Assembly (NCBI GenBank): GCA_013398955.1
Contig: VWPU01011857.1
Coordinates: 186,001-250,000, forward strand
Length of the DNA: 64,000 nucleotides
Source of the DNA: Callaeas wilsoni
Lineage: Eukaryota > Chordata > Aves > Passeriformes > Callaeidae
Direction of reading: 5' to 3'
Below the pieces are notes generated by a model, which ran no database searches, was not told the DNA's origin, and saw only the letters and a program-made list of their open reading frames with translations. Of this stretch, positions 24,190 through 37,900 are shown one piece after another (position 1 is the first letter of the stretch; the number at the start of each line of letters is the position of its first letter). Position numbers and translations under genes: made by a program.

Positions 24190-27100
24190 CACAAATCTTC
24201 AAAAATTTGGCAGTACTGTGGAAGTCAACAGTCGGAAAGCTTTATATGTTCCCTTATGTTTCTGAACAGTCCAAGATTCAACAAAAGAATCATTTAATCC
24301 CATATTATGCATGAGAGAAGTGCTCTGTGGTACAGTGGGATATCTTGTTAGGTCAGAAATAATGTGTAGTCTCTGGAAGGGACCTCTTTTTCTAGTAAAA
24401 AGGCAAGAGGATTGGGTGGCTGAATGAATTTTTAGACAAAAGTCTTTTGGGGTCCTAACCCTTTGTGGTTAGCTTAAGAAAGAAGCAAAGGGCACAAGGG
24501 AAAAAAACCAGTCACAGTTCATGTGAGTTTTTCAGAACTAGATTTTATTAAAAATCAACTTTCATTTGGAATAAAATTGCTTAATTTAGGTTTTAAATAT
24601 TTGTTTTTCATGTGGTCTTTTTGGGGTGTCAACATCAATTTCTTCCTGTGCTTGGCCAGAGCTAGTTTAGGCAATCAGGCCAGGTAATCCAGCTCAACAG
24701 AAACTGAGCTGCCACTGTAAGATGAAGCAGTGATAACAGCAGTTTTGATATCCTTAATGTATTGGATCATTTGTAAATCATCACTTGTAAACAATCATAA
24801 CAGTCACCTGTAAATTGCTTCATAACCAGCAAAACCATCTTTTGGGAAGGGACTCAATAACTGTGTCAAGGTATCTCATTTCCTTTAATTAGTCAGACCA
24901 CCCAGTTTCTCAAAAGATCAAATGAAAAACAATTTTAGACTTGAAATGCTCAAGGTGAGGATTGTATTTTGTTTATAGCCTTCTTGTAGTCTCTCAGTGG
25001 GCTCCAGCTGAAATTTGTGATACACACAAAAATTAAGTTTTAAGCCATTATAAAATTAGATCCTAATCACCCTGAGATTTAAACTGAAAGCTGATGACAT
25101 GTTTTGTACTTCTCTGTCATTATTATCAGGCTTCTTATTTAATAAGGTCAGAAGAGAAACAATTTTCTCTCTAGATGCCTAAATATTTACTGTATTAGCC
25201 AGGAAAATAGTCAGCACACATCTATGCAACATAAATTTTTTTCCCTAAAATCATATATTGCTATGTGTACCTCAGCACAGTATTTCTTTAAAATGTGTTT
25301 TATATAATTAAGAAAATATTTGTTTCGATTCCTTTTTCATATACAACTGAAGGCAAAGTAAACTGCAATATCAAATTTACCTTGATCAGGAATGATATTG
25401 TTCCTTTATTTCAAAAGTCATTATCATGCAGTCTGGCCATGTTACTGATATTTAATTACATCTTTGAGTATTGAGTGTTTTGAGTAACACTGTAAATAAA
25501 GGTACAATTCATAGTCTATTTCTTAGATCTGTGTTGTGTGTGCTTACTATAAACTGTTAAATCATAGTTACACGGCCTTATAAGAAACTGAGTCATACCA
25601 GGATATTTTTGATTAACTGTGAGCAATTTCTGTTGCATATTGCCACTATAAATTACAGTATTTACAGTAGATACAATTAATAGTTCCAAAATTTGGGACA
25701 AGATGCAACTGAAATACAAAAGTAGGAAAACCAAGGTGCTGATATGTAATTTATATTTGCTCTTATTTTCTTGAAGGAAACAAATTGGCACAAGACTGGT
25801 AGTGCAGTGTATAAATGGACTCTGTATTTCTTTAGGGATGTGCAGCCATCTTTACAACTCCCTAAATCTTTAGAGTGGTATTTTAGAAATTTACGCAGCT
25901 TCTTTAGCGTCCTGTTCTTTTCACACCTAAAGTACAAGGACACTTGACAATGTTTTAAGCTTCATAGCTGCTGGATAATGGCACATCAGGCTGAAGCCAT
26001 TGTTCAAAATGCTAGACACTACTGAAAATAACCTCTGCTTGTAAGTAGCAGTTTTCTCGGCTTTGACTTCAATTTTTTTTTTTTTTTTAATCAGCAAAAA
26101 CATCCATGTTATCCATTTAAAGCCCATTCACCATGGGAAATACCAGATACGGCCATATCTGTAGTTTCTCTGAAGGAATTAATTCAGTATTGATCTCTTC
26201 TTAATCACCATGTATGGTATATTTAGTGGCATGTTTTGAAAGAAAACAAAAAAAACTAGAAAATATTTATACAGATACAAAAACAATGCTAAAGCTCTTA
26301 ATTTAGAGTATGTATATGACCTTGCTTTTCTTTGTCTTTTTTATGGATTAGAAGTTGTTCACCATTAGACCATTTTCAAATAAGTCTAAAGCAGAGATTT
26401 TTTTGTCCTGTTTTATTCAAGTATTCTACCACTTTTTGTTCCCTTGATGGTGGTATTGCGCTGCTGAAGACATTTTGACCATATAATTAAATTTTTTCTC
26501 AATACTTTACTGGAATTAATTCTTATAACAAGTTTACAAAGCCTGGCTATGCCATGGTACCCACTGGACAAGATAATGACAAGGGGCCTTCTCGTGTTCA
26601 ACTGGGCAGAGTTTCTATAATGACACAAAAGATCATACACTAACAACTTTTGCTTTTAGCTGAAGTAGCTAGGTTTTCTGGGTAGAAAAATAAAATATTA
26701 AATGAAATGTAGGCTGCAAGTGACGGGCTAGGTGTACGGTGTGTTGATTCGAGGAACTGCATAACCATAAAACCAAAATCCTAGAAACTGCCATATTAAA
26801 CTTGAAGAATAGTAAGATCCAGCATTTTGATGTGAGCTAGTTTGGACAGTTATTCATTATTCATTGTAACCTATACTCCTAGCTACAACTTGTGCATCTA
26901 ACTTTAAGTATGGAGAAACTTCACATAAACAAATAGATTTTTAAGAAATATTGTTCACAGCTCAATCGAACTTGCACAATGCAAGTTCCACAGCAAGGGA
27001 TGGAGAGCTCAGCCAGCTGTCAGCCTTCCTCATTCTCAATTCTGTGAAAGGAAGCAGCGGGGTGGAGAGGTCCAAGGTTAAGTGTGTGGTGGGCTAAGTG

Positions 27101-27700
27101 ATGAAAGAATATGATGTTACATTCTTTCTCTGGGATTTCTTAATTACGTATCCTGTTCCTGCAATATTCATTTCAGTTGTAAGTTCTTGAGCAAGTTCTG
27201 AATTCCTTGGGCTTTTTCTAAATCATGAATGATGCTTCCTTCCTGCTGCCAAATTATTCACAGAGACTATTTTGCAATATTTACTCAGTTGATCATTCAA
27301 CGGAGAAAATATTCTTCTCTTAGCAGAGAACAATGCCACGCCATTCTCTAATTCAGTCATATCACTAAATGCCATTTGCAAAGCTGATGGTGTCAAAATG
27401 TTCTGGTGTTGTTGCTTGGATGTAGCAAATGGGACTTGTTTTGGAGTATTTTTCTCAAGCTGGGGAAGAAGGTATGAATTAGATATGTCCTAAGTGACAA
27501 AATTCAGAGTTAGTGCATCCGGAGATGCTTTATGCCGCTCGTATCTTTTCAATACTCAAAATGTTCTTTTCCATGTGTATTACTATGACTCGCTGTCAGC
27601 ATCTTTGTCTGTGTGATATCCAGACAGCCGTAGGGCTTTACACTTCTTTGACCTCCTGTTCAGCAGAGAAAGCATGGGCACTCTCTAACTAAGGCATTCG
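24190..27700. other. AT-rich non-coding stretch
   Basis: A T16 run lies at 26073-26088. No gene or named repeat is seen. Confidence 0.55.
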
Positions 27701-27745
27701 AGCTGCTGTTTCAATGACATTGGACTTTATTATGTGGCACTCTCT

Positions 27746-28249
27746 TCAGATGAGACAAAATAAAAATAAGGGTGGTGTTTCAGGTAGGAAGGTAAAAAAG
27801 ATGCAGCGTGCTGAGGTCCTGGAGAAATTTACTCCATAGTCCAGGCTCTGTTGCTGAAGAAGCAGAAGCCTTCCTCCTGGGGTGTTGATGAATTTTTGGC
27901 ATGTCCTGAGACAGAACATAGAGAATCTCAAAAAGCAAGAATGAGTGCTTGACTGTAAATTAAGAGCTGAAAAAAGAAATAGAGAAAAACACTGTTTGTA
28001 ATCTTGCATGCTGCTCAGGAAATTAGCAAAAATAATATAATTTTTCGTAACTTGGAACCTCCTTGATGCAAGTGCTTTTTTTATTGATATGTTCTCCAAG
28101 AGTGATAAAGGTTTTGATTTTGGCTTATGGTCTCTCAGCCAGCTAAGGAGAAAAAGCAGCATGTTCAGGGCCAGTAGCATGGTTGGTGTCAGGAGTGATT
28201 TGAGGAAAGAAACAAACATAGAGGTTGTCAGAAAATATTTCAGTTGCAT
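27746..28249 (-). other. 167-codon open frame, coding status doubtful
   Basis: An ATG-initiated frame of 167 codons lies on the minus strand. Residues 1-40 are strongly hydrophobic (MLLALNMLLFLLSWL) and would predict one or two membrane segments, followed by a basic patch. Later parts are rich in Ser, Phe and Leu without motifs. In AT-rich DNA, T-rich codons produce such hydrophobic translations readily. A frame of this length is close to the maximum expected by chance in 64 kb. I do not recognise a family. Confidence 0.12.
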
Positions 28250-28259
28250 TTTGCAAATG

Positions 28260-31200
28260 TGCTAATGTATTGAAACTAAAGAAGTGAAATTATTTCAGCG
28301 GCAAACTGAAGCAATGAATATTTGTAATTGAAAACCCTGGAAGTGTATAAGAGTCTCTTTTTCATATTAGTTGCCTTTTCCAATGCCCACATACATGTTA
28401 ACATAAGTGGTATCATGTCTTTCTGCATACAGAAGAATAATTCCTCTACTATTAATTATTTTAGGTCAATTTTTTCATGCAGCTTAAAACAGTGAACCAT
28501 TTTATAGCAATCTGAAAATGTCATATACACGCATACACAACTGATCTTTCAAACTGTGTTTTAGGTGGCTTAACTCATAAGATTCAACTGAAAGCTTGGT
28601 ACTGAAAATGTGCCGGTGCTTAGTCTCAGTAACTGTTCTACTTATTACGACATCTTACGTTAATACACTGATCCAGAGGCTTGGAAGTTAAGTAGCTGTT
28701 CAGTGTTGTGCATCATCAATATTTTGTGTGTTATATGAATTATCTCAGTGATTATGCAGCCTCAGAGATTAGGGTCATGCAGTCTTAATGAATTAGTTAT
28801 AAACCTGTGTGAAAATGGACACGGTTTACTATTGCTCAGTAACAGCAGAATAGGAAAGGAATGTATTTCTCATCTAAAGGCAATTGTCAATAGGTTGTGT
28901 ACATCATTAGACCAAGTTCTAGTCTCCCAGACAGAGTTGTGTCTGTTCTGACAGAAAGCAGAAAAGTGTGAGTCTGGCTTGGTTTTTTGCACATTTCTGC
29001 CCTTTTTAATTAAATGGCTTAAAACCCCTTGTGATGACAAGTGCTAACTTCTTTCAGCTTTACACTGTGTTGTGTCATCTAGAGAAAACTGGAAACAATT
29101 TTGTCCAAGGGAAAGCCAGTGAGAAGTGATAAGTTGTACTGGCCTGCAGAAACTCATCATCTTAACTCCCTGGTGGAGAAACTAATGCATGTGGTTGTAT
29201 TATGTGTAATGAGTTCAGGCTGGAGGGAACAGGGCTTGTTTAATGTTTTTTAATTTGTCAAAACATTACTGTGGCTTTCAGTTTTGTCTATGACTGGTAA
29301 AGACCTTAAATTTTGAAGTCACTGATTTTTCAGTTCACAATTTTAAATAAATTCAATGAAGAGAAAAATCAAAGGATAAATCACTAATATTTACTCAAAA
29401 CAAATAATAAAATAATAAGGTAATAGGATCTGTGCAATAGGATATTGAAAAAAATGAAAGGTATTAGCTGTTTTCATGTCCAATTTCGTATGAATGTTTG
29501 TGACCTAACATTCACTTTATATATAGCAAATAAGGTGCTTCATAGTACTTAATGAAGTTATGTCACTAGTAGGAAACATGGCTTCTAAATAGATATTTAT
29601 ATAGATAGATAGATCTGTAAAACCTTATCCTTTGCAGAGCAGAGATAATCCTGTGCATGAGACACTTACTTAGCTGAAACCAGAAAAGTTTCCTTTTCTG
29701 CCTCAATTTCTATGTTGCCCAACAATCTCTGAATAACCCAATTACTGTAACTGTAAAATGGAAGCATCAGTTCATATATTCTTTATCTTGTCTGCTTGGA
29801 TTTCATCAAACTTCAACAAAATAAAAGCTATTCCTTACCTCATCAATGATGCTTACAAGTAATCATGAGCTCAGTTACTGAAAATGTTTCTGCTGTGCAA
29901 TAATCATAACCCAAGACTATCAATATTTAAAATCTCTTCAGTGTCTGTGCTCTTTAACGGAGGACTCATGAGGTAGAAGTGCTGCAGTACCACACTCTGC
30001 TCTTGTAAGCAATTTTCCTTGTCAGGGTTTGCTAACCATTCAGCAACACTCTCAGTGCTGATGTTTGTGTGGCCTGTGAAAGATGGTGCCACTGAAGCTT
30101 CCAAGGCACCACAGTGATTTTAACTGGTATGTAAATAATTCCAAATTGATTTAAAAATGGGGAAGTGTAAAATTATGAAATACGCAGTTAGAATTGAGTG
30201 TATGGTTCTCAAATTAGAAAAGAATTTATGAAATTAATCTGGAAGGACAGTTCTGGGACCACTGGAAGTTACCCTTCAGGTCACAGAGGAACTTCCCTCA
30301 CCCGTACATGCTCTATTTTGATGCGCCACACGTAGGGTAACTGAATACTCCCCTAGAAAGGCAAAGGAGTTTATACATAAGCAACTTGCAGACCTTTGTG
30401 GGGACAGGTTGCTAAGCCTCTCCCAGGAAAGGAAATCAGATCTAGAAATATAGAAAAAATGAAAAAGCTGCCCTGTAAATATTCAAGATTCCTTTATTTT
30501 AAACTCCTTGTTTTGGTTGTTTCTTACCACTGAGGGCACTTCTAAGGAATGACTATAACCTTAAAGACTTTGGTCCAGTAGGGTTTGCTTTCTATTTCCT
30601 ACCGTTTTATCCAATTAAACACTATTTTTAATATATCAAATGTTAAGAAGCAATGACATCAATATGACTTGCATTTTTATGCATTTTCTAGTAGCTCTAT
30701 CATTCAAATGGATGGCTTTATTTCCACACAGATTTCCTGATTTACATGTGGACTAGAAGTACTGTGATAATTTTTAAAAGACTTTCCATGGAAAAATTTG
30801 TCCAATTTACAGCGTCAAAGGGAAGTATCAAATCCTTTAAGTGTGTTTGATCACAAAGAAATAAGCTGCATCTGCAAAAAGATTACTTTCAACATTTCTA
30901 ATTAAGTAGCTTAGGAGAAAATACGCAGCCATTTTGTTAGTACCACACTTGTTACATAAAAGGCACTTCAGATCAGCTGCACGCTTAGTCACACGAGTCT
31001 GTGAATAATTCATCAGCAGACGCATCACCCTCCTCAGAAAGAAAAGCTTTGCAGTGGAAGTAATGTTACCAGTGGTTATTTTCTTTCCAAAGCCTCAGGG
31101 AAGAGGTGAGCTACTGAAAAATACTAATGTGCCCAAAGGAAGGTTCTGGAATTTGCATGACAAAACACAGATTTGGTGTGCAAACAAGACAGTTACTGTC

Positions 31201-31700
31201 AATTGAGCATTTTTACCACTGGAGATGTAATGTCACTTATTTGCTTAATCAAGAGCTTTTGAAGATCTGTGTCTATTTTTTTCCAAACATCTGTAACGTA
31301 TATCTTTATCAACTCTTTCCTCTGTATAAGGTTTGTGTAATATCACGGTTCACAGTTTGTCAAATTGGCATTGAAACCGTATACTATTTTTGGTGTAATT
31401 GATACATCATTGGCAGTTCATGAACTATACCTTCAAGATCAATATTTATAATACAATAGATTAAAAAATATTGTCTGGAAAAGAGTATACTTCCTTTTGA
31501 AACATGCCAGTAGTAATAAGTGAGGAAAAACTCTTGTGCTGATTGTGAGAAATTAGAATTACAGTGATATTAAATAAACATGAGAACTTGGCATCTATGT
31601 GCTGTGCTCCAATACCACTCATTTCTTGATGAAACCATATTTGAATATCACATTCAGAAAGCCACACAAATTTTAAAAAATATTTAGACACATTCTTGGA
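28260..31700. other. AT-rich non-coding stretch with a GATA microsatellite
   Basis: A short (ATAG)n run lies at 29599-29614. The rest shows no gene, RNA or repeat family that I recognise. Confidence 0.55.
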
Positions 31701-31979
31701 TGAAAATGGAGTGTGACAAGAAATGGCCTTGTGGTGTGCCTGTTCCTTACAGGTACTGTTGCTAAAATATTTGGTGTAATGGAAGACTAACAGGGCTACT
31801 GCAGTCTGTATTTACATGGCTACTGCCAAGAAAATATTTCAAAGGAGTGGGACAAATTTATCAAACTACAGAAGTGCAGTAATAAGAACAACTTCAACTT
31901 TTGAAGACAAGAGTCATCTGACATCAGTAAAATCACCTGGTGTAAGAAAAGCACCAGGATGAAACAAACGAAAGCAAGC

Positions 31980-32200
31980 AGTTTATGGCAGTGAATATCC
32001 ACAGGCCCCGCCTGGCAGGCAGCTGGGTGTGCCCTGTGGCAGGACATGGTGCACCAAAGAGGTATCTGAGTGCTACAAAGGGGAGTGGAGACACAGGGCA
32101 TTGAACAGAACGTACAGCAAGAAATTCCATGAAGGTTGTTTTTGTCGTTACTGGTCAGCGTGTGCCTGCAGAGCTTTGCAGATGTGTAATGGCAGAATGC
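31980..32200. other. GC-richer patch with overlapping open frames
   Basis: A short GC-rich core (about 31995-32060) is crossed by minus-strand frames of 140 and 65 codons and a plus-strand frame of 65 codons. The plus frame is Cys-rich (FHEGCFCRYWSACACRALQMC) but has no spacing I recognise as a known Cys-rich fold. The competing frames suggest composition rather than coding. Confidence 0.2.
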
Positions 32201-32249
32201 CATTTCTGATTGCTGCACAGCTCTAATTGGATGGTTGAACAACAGTACT

Positions 32250-34840
32250 GGAAGTGTAGCAGAATTTATCTGGGGTTACTGCAAGCAAATGAGCATTTCT
32301 ATCACTCCAGAGATGCTGATCAGTCACTGTAGTTGTCCGGTGAATTTACGTTCACCACCAGAAAAACCACTGCATTCTTTGTGCCCTCACAAAAAGCACT
32401 GCCTACATCCATCCCTATGCTTGAAAGGTGTTGCATATTTTTGCAGGAAACTCCTTTTTCTGACTATCCAGTGAAGGACCTTGCTCTTGGAATAAGAGCT
32501 CCTTCACAAAATTTGACCCATTTTTAACTTTCAGGCTTTTTATAATGTCACTTTGTTTTTGAGTTTTTTAGAATTAGGCCACCATGAATCTCTTTACATA
32601 TTATTTGTGAGTTAGAGTGAGAAAGGATGATTTCCCATTGTATTTCTTATCTCTATCCAGGTCACTAACAAATTATGTTCGTAGGATTTATTGAAGTGTT
32701 AAGATTTTAGTTCAACCATTTAAAACTTGTATCAAGTCAACTTTACTTTTTTTCTTGTGTGAGTGGAGATCATCTCACAAAAAAAGTAATGCAAGTCATG
32801 GAAGAATAGTTTGGCCTACAGAAACCTTCATCAGAGTGCTCTAGAATGGTCTGGAGACCCTAAATTGGTTGGCCCTTATATCATCTCATGTGGTAAGCTG
32901 TACTCTTTATCTACAATAAGTAGATTTTTTCCAAATCGTTCCCCAACTGGCTCTAATGAAACTGAAATTTGCAGTGCTTTGTGCGTGTGGGCAGAGCTAA
33001 GCTGCACCTGGGTTGAGAGAAGCATGAAAGAAAATCTAAAATGACAAAATGCAAATTGCATTTGTGCTGTTTTCTAGTCTGTTTCCTCAGTCATCTGAGG
33101 TCTACAGATGAAACTGCATTTTAGTACATAACGTTTTTTTCTGCTTAGCTCACGTAGTTTGTAGTCTTTCATTTCGAGAGAAGTTAATGTAACTCTTCAA
33201 AGGCTCTTTAGGGACGTCTTTGATGTGTGTCATTTATATCCATTTTGGGCTGTGTCTGGTGCGATCGCTGAGATTTTACAGGAGCTTAACCCAGAGTTTG
33301 GAAGCAGCCGTTGAGGAAAATCTCACAGGATCATGAAAGTTACAGTGGCCAGTTCTAGGTACTTTTCTTAGAGTTTCTAGTAGGTTTTTCTGCTCAGGTG
33401 ATTTGAAATAAATGATTATATAAAATCATATAGACCATGCACATGAGAATGTTTAAATTTTAGTCATCACATTTCAAAATCATCTGGATAGCCAATGGGA
33501 AGAAAATAATGAGGGAAGTTTCCACAGATTTCCTTCTAATACATGAAGAGTGAAAAGAGAAATAAGGGACAGCATAAAGTGAATTATACATAGAACACAT
33601 GCACATGGATCAAAGAGAGAAAAGAGGAAATGGTGAAAAACAGGGAAAACGATTTTACCCTTTGCTGCTTATCTCTGTAGAGGTGCTCAAGGTTTCCATA
33701 GAAACTTGAATGTAGCCTGAATTTGGGGGAAAATAGAATTTCTTCAATTTCTCTTTAACTGCTATAAATGCCATACAAAAATTGATGTGGGGTTTCTGTT
33801 TTGCATAACTAGGCCAGCTACTTCCACAAAAAACGATTACTGAAGCAAATTAATCTATTGAGCCTCATGGTGAGATTATGGATAGAAGTTATTTTTACAT
33901 GTCACTGGAACAATTTTGGTCATAAAACAAAGCTCAGTGGCATCAGGAGTTAAAATGGAGTTTCAGCAGGTGATGCAGTTACACTGTATTGGTTAAAGAG
34001 ATTTCTTGAAATACATATTTACAATTTCTACTCTGTGTGAAACAATGATACTTTAAAGGAGCACATCTCCTTATTTTGTCCTTCTACAACATGTAATATT
34101 AGCTTTTGCTAAAAAAAATGTGCATGTATTATGGTGCTTTGCCATCTAACGACTAATACCTAGAAATAGATTAAAATCAATTAAAAATAGGCTGCTATGT
34201 AAAACAATATACATAGCAAATGTGTTGTTCATAGCTGGTGTATAGTTTTTGGGGTTGGTTGTTTTTTTGAGGATAGGTACATGTATCTGAAATTAGTTCA
34301 GATACTTTTAGTCTGAAGAAGCTGACAGTTACTTTGGTAATATCACCTTTCACTACTGTCAAGGTATGAAAGATTTTCAAAATTAAATTCACGAGCATGG
34401 GCTAGCTTTAAAAGCGTACCTGACTTCCTTAAGAATGTTAGTTAGCAATTAAAGGTGTTCATTATGGATGGATGTTTTGCTCAACTGTAATCTGCAAAAC
34501 AGCTGCTGCAGAATGTGCCCAGTTAGAGTACCTTCTCAGTCTAGTTTTAGAGAGTGGGTTTGTGTGTATTTACACGTGCCCAGGAGTAAAATATGGAGCC
34601 GAGTGTGTCTCAAGGGAAAGGAAGACATTCCTTTATGACAGAGAGCAGGCAAGTTCAGTTCTAGCGAGGAATATGGACACTGCAGTGCTGAGAAGGTGGG
34701 GATGACATTCCCAATCTTTGTTCAAAGGACTTTATACCATTTCTGTAGTAATTAAGCATAGAAATTGGTGCCAAAAAAAAAATTGGCAAGGAGCAGAATA
34801 TGGGATTCCCTGTTCTGAAATGAGGAGCATGGCTGGGTAT
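32250..34840. other. AT-rich non-coding stretch
   Basis: A T/G-rich low-complexity tract lies at 34245-34270. An isolated GCGATCGC palindrome (two CpGs) sits at 33261-33268. No gene is recognised. Confidence 0.5.
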
Positions 34841-34859
34841 AGGCACACAAATATTGTGT

Positions 34860-34985
34860 GTGTCTAGCGGGGCAGATGGGACGAGCAGGGCTGCTGCCAG
34901 GGCTCCCAGGCTGTGCCAGAGCCCGAGAGCTTGGCAGGGCAGTGCTCTCCTAAAGCCCATCCTCGCTTTAATTCATGCCCACCCC
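34860..34985 (+). other. GC-rich patch with G-quadruplex-like G runs
   Basis: Four G runs lie on the plus strand at 34869-34872, 34878-34880, 34888-34890 and 34900-34902, with loops of 5, 7 and 9 bases. The last loop exceeds the usual 7-base limit, so any quadruplex would be weak. The surrounding patch of about 120 bp is much richer in GC than its flanks. Confidence 0.35.
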
Positions 34986-34989
34986 AAGG

Positions 34990-37900
34990 TGCTTCTCAGA
35001 TTTTATTCTCTCTCAGCTGTTGGAAGCTGTTCACCCCATGGCATCGCTTACTCAGTTAAGCATGGACACGTGTAAAACACAGCTCTGTTTGTGGTTGAAA
35101 ATAATAGGCTGGATGAATTTAGGTCCAGGTTTTTAGAGCTCCAAATTTTGGTAATTCAGTTCTGTGTAATTATGGCAGATTGAAAATTTCAGCCAGTCTT
35201 TTGTTGTTGATTTTACTCTTTCTTTTTTATTTCACTTTAAAAAAAAATTCCTGTCTACACTAAAAATGAAATAGATGCTATTATTTATAGCCATATAATA
35301 TTGTTCATAAGGAATAGATTTGTACTTAGAAGTACATGCTTTGAAACATTTATTTGTTGAAAGATAATGTATTAATGGAAAAATATTGAATGAAAAGAGA
35401 GGTTTCTTGAGATTATGCCTAAAATGTCAACAATACTCTCATTAGTAACACTTAATATTAAAGAGTTATATCTAATAATTTACTTTTATTGTGATGATAA
35501 CACACAAAAACTTCCTTTACCCTTTTAGGATGTCTCCTACTTTTCTTCTATTGTAAGCATTTTTTATGCTACTTACATTTTTCTTCTTTATGAATATTTT
35601 TAAAACAAAAATAAGTAGTTCATAGTATGCATATTTCAGTAATATCCATATTGTAGCTGATACAAATATTCTGATTCTAATTCTTTTCTGTGTCAGTGGA
35701 ATTATTGCAATGATGGTTTAATCTGTGCTCTTGGTTGGGCATCTCCGAAGTCTGTACAAAGGATCTCTGATTTCCATGCAATGTGAACCAAGGTTAGTAC
35801 CTCATGGTCTCACTGAAAGAATTAATGTACAGTATTTCATACCGTGTTGTTTCCTGAGTAATATTGCCAGAAAACCTCTGGCTCCAGCAAGCTGGAAGCT
35901 TGAATGCTAAATTGAGGACATTGTTCTCATTAAAATTATTTTAATTATACCTTTCATTAGCAATATAATGAATAAATATAAATTAAAATCATAAAGTAGT
36001 GGTTAGTGTTGGACTAGACAAGTAGGGAGATGCCAGATGCTAGTGAACACATCTTGTTGAATTACTGGAAAGTATAAAACACTGTGGGGATGAGGGCTGC
36101 CCTTTGCCTGCCCTCAAATAGGGTATCTCAGAACATCCACAAAATTATCTCAATGCAAAAGGTTTGTCTGACTCAGCGCTCCTGACACTCTCCAATGTGA
36201 TAATACTATTTGCTTAAGTTAGGAGAAACCTCTTAAATATAAATGGATAACAAATAATAAAAAAGCATAAATTACAATTCATTGAATTTTTGCAAATGTC
36301 AACAAATGGAAAAACATTTTAGGAACAGTTAATAAGGAATACACTAACTTAGAAAATGTCTGATATTGAAACTCACCCTTATATGTGTGTACCTGTGGTG
36401 GATATTCCACACTTACACTGTCAATATCTTGAAGATCTGAAATGCAGTTAAAATATTCTCTTAAAATGCATTGATTTTAAATATAAAAAACATAGGTGCA
36501 CACAAGAAGAATTTCTAGGAGATCTGTTTCATGTTTTATTAAAACACACTTCAGTATGCTTCCTATTACCTGAGAACTTGACTCCTGTTCACTCTGCATA
36601 TTTCTAAAAGAAATAATTTATCTTAAAGTTCACTTCTTTAACTCACCCTATCACAACTGAACGTACTTTTTTCTTTTCCTGATCTTATATCCTCCTCTAC
36701 ATAGTAAAAGAGCTGTAATCTGAGATTATATCACACGTTAAAATCCATAGACAGCAAATTCTTCCTTGGTAGTGAATAAGATTAACAAACACAATAACCT
36801 GGATATGATGTGGGATTAGCAGGGCAATCTATTTTTAAGCATTAGAGCTCCTATATCATTCCATTCCTTGAAAACACAGCAGAAGCTGCTTCTTATTTTG
36901 AAACAGTCTAGGCCTTGAGAAATTAAAATTTTTTAAAAATGAGAGTGTGGGGGGAAGAAATCCTTTTTATTTGGGCTACAGCTAATTTGGACTCTTGAAG
37001 TTTCCATAAATACTGTTTCCTTAATAAAGAACTGATTGATGGGTTCTAACATCCTTCAGAGACTTAGGACCTTGTTTTATAACCTTTGCTAGTGAATTTA
37101 TTCCCTGGTTTAAATCTAAAATGTCCAGCTGTTTCCAGTGTGGAATTCTTAACGACTGAAATATTGGATTTACTTAGTAATGATAAATAGGACAGCATTT
37201 GTAGCATTAGGGGAAAATTAATTTACCAATCTATAGTAGTAGGCCTCAATCCCACAATTCAAATTCATGGAGACCATTTATGTGAAAGTCAATGCCAGCA
37301 TTTTACATCATTAAAATGAACAATATGATCCATGGCATGCCAATACAACAGCTCTCCAGGACCTGAAAAATTTACTAAGAGGCTTTCCATTTACTCTATT
37401 GTTGAAAATCCTTGGAAAACACTTTCATAGAGCTCCCAGATGTTTTTGTTTTACAGTGAGGGCACAGGTGTGTGGGTTCACAGTCTAGTGTTTCTGTTAA
37501 GTTACTTAGTAGTAAATAAGCTAGATTTTATTCTAATAACTTAAACCAGGCCAAAATTTTTCATTTGTGACATTAGTAACAGATGTCACTTGATATGCTG
37601 CTTATTATCTAAAATGTGATAGGAAATAAATAATACACTGTGAATTTTTCATTGTAACAAGATTGTTGTGCATATCTAAAAACAAAATGTATTTTTGTAT
37701 GAATTCATTAAGGTTACGGGATACTTTGGAGGATGGTATTAGACAAATTGTTTTTCCAAACAGAAATGATTTAAGTGAAGTCCTTGAAGGCAGTGACACA
37801 ATTTCATTAATTTCATAAGCACTAGTTTCAGTGAGCATTCATTTTTTACCAATTTCTAGATCTTTGGAGAGAGCATTTTTCCTTGGAACTGTGATCAGGG

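Noticed and set aside
24371..24386. CTCTGGAAGGGACCTC as a CR1 fragment
   Set aside because: This core resembles the CR1 3' region, but the downstream blocks expected (CATCT, CCAAC, CTAGACCAGG) are absent.
31820..32242. 140-codon minus-strand frame and the overlapping Cys-rich plus-strand frame as genes
   Set aside because: Competing frames occur on both strands over a GC patch, with no recognisable Cys-spacing motif or homologous family.
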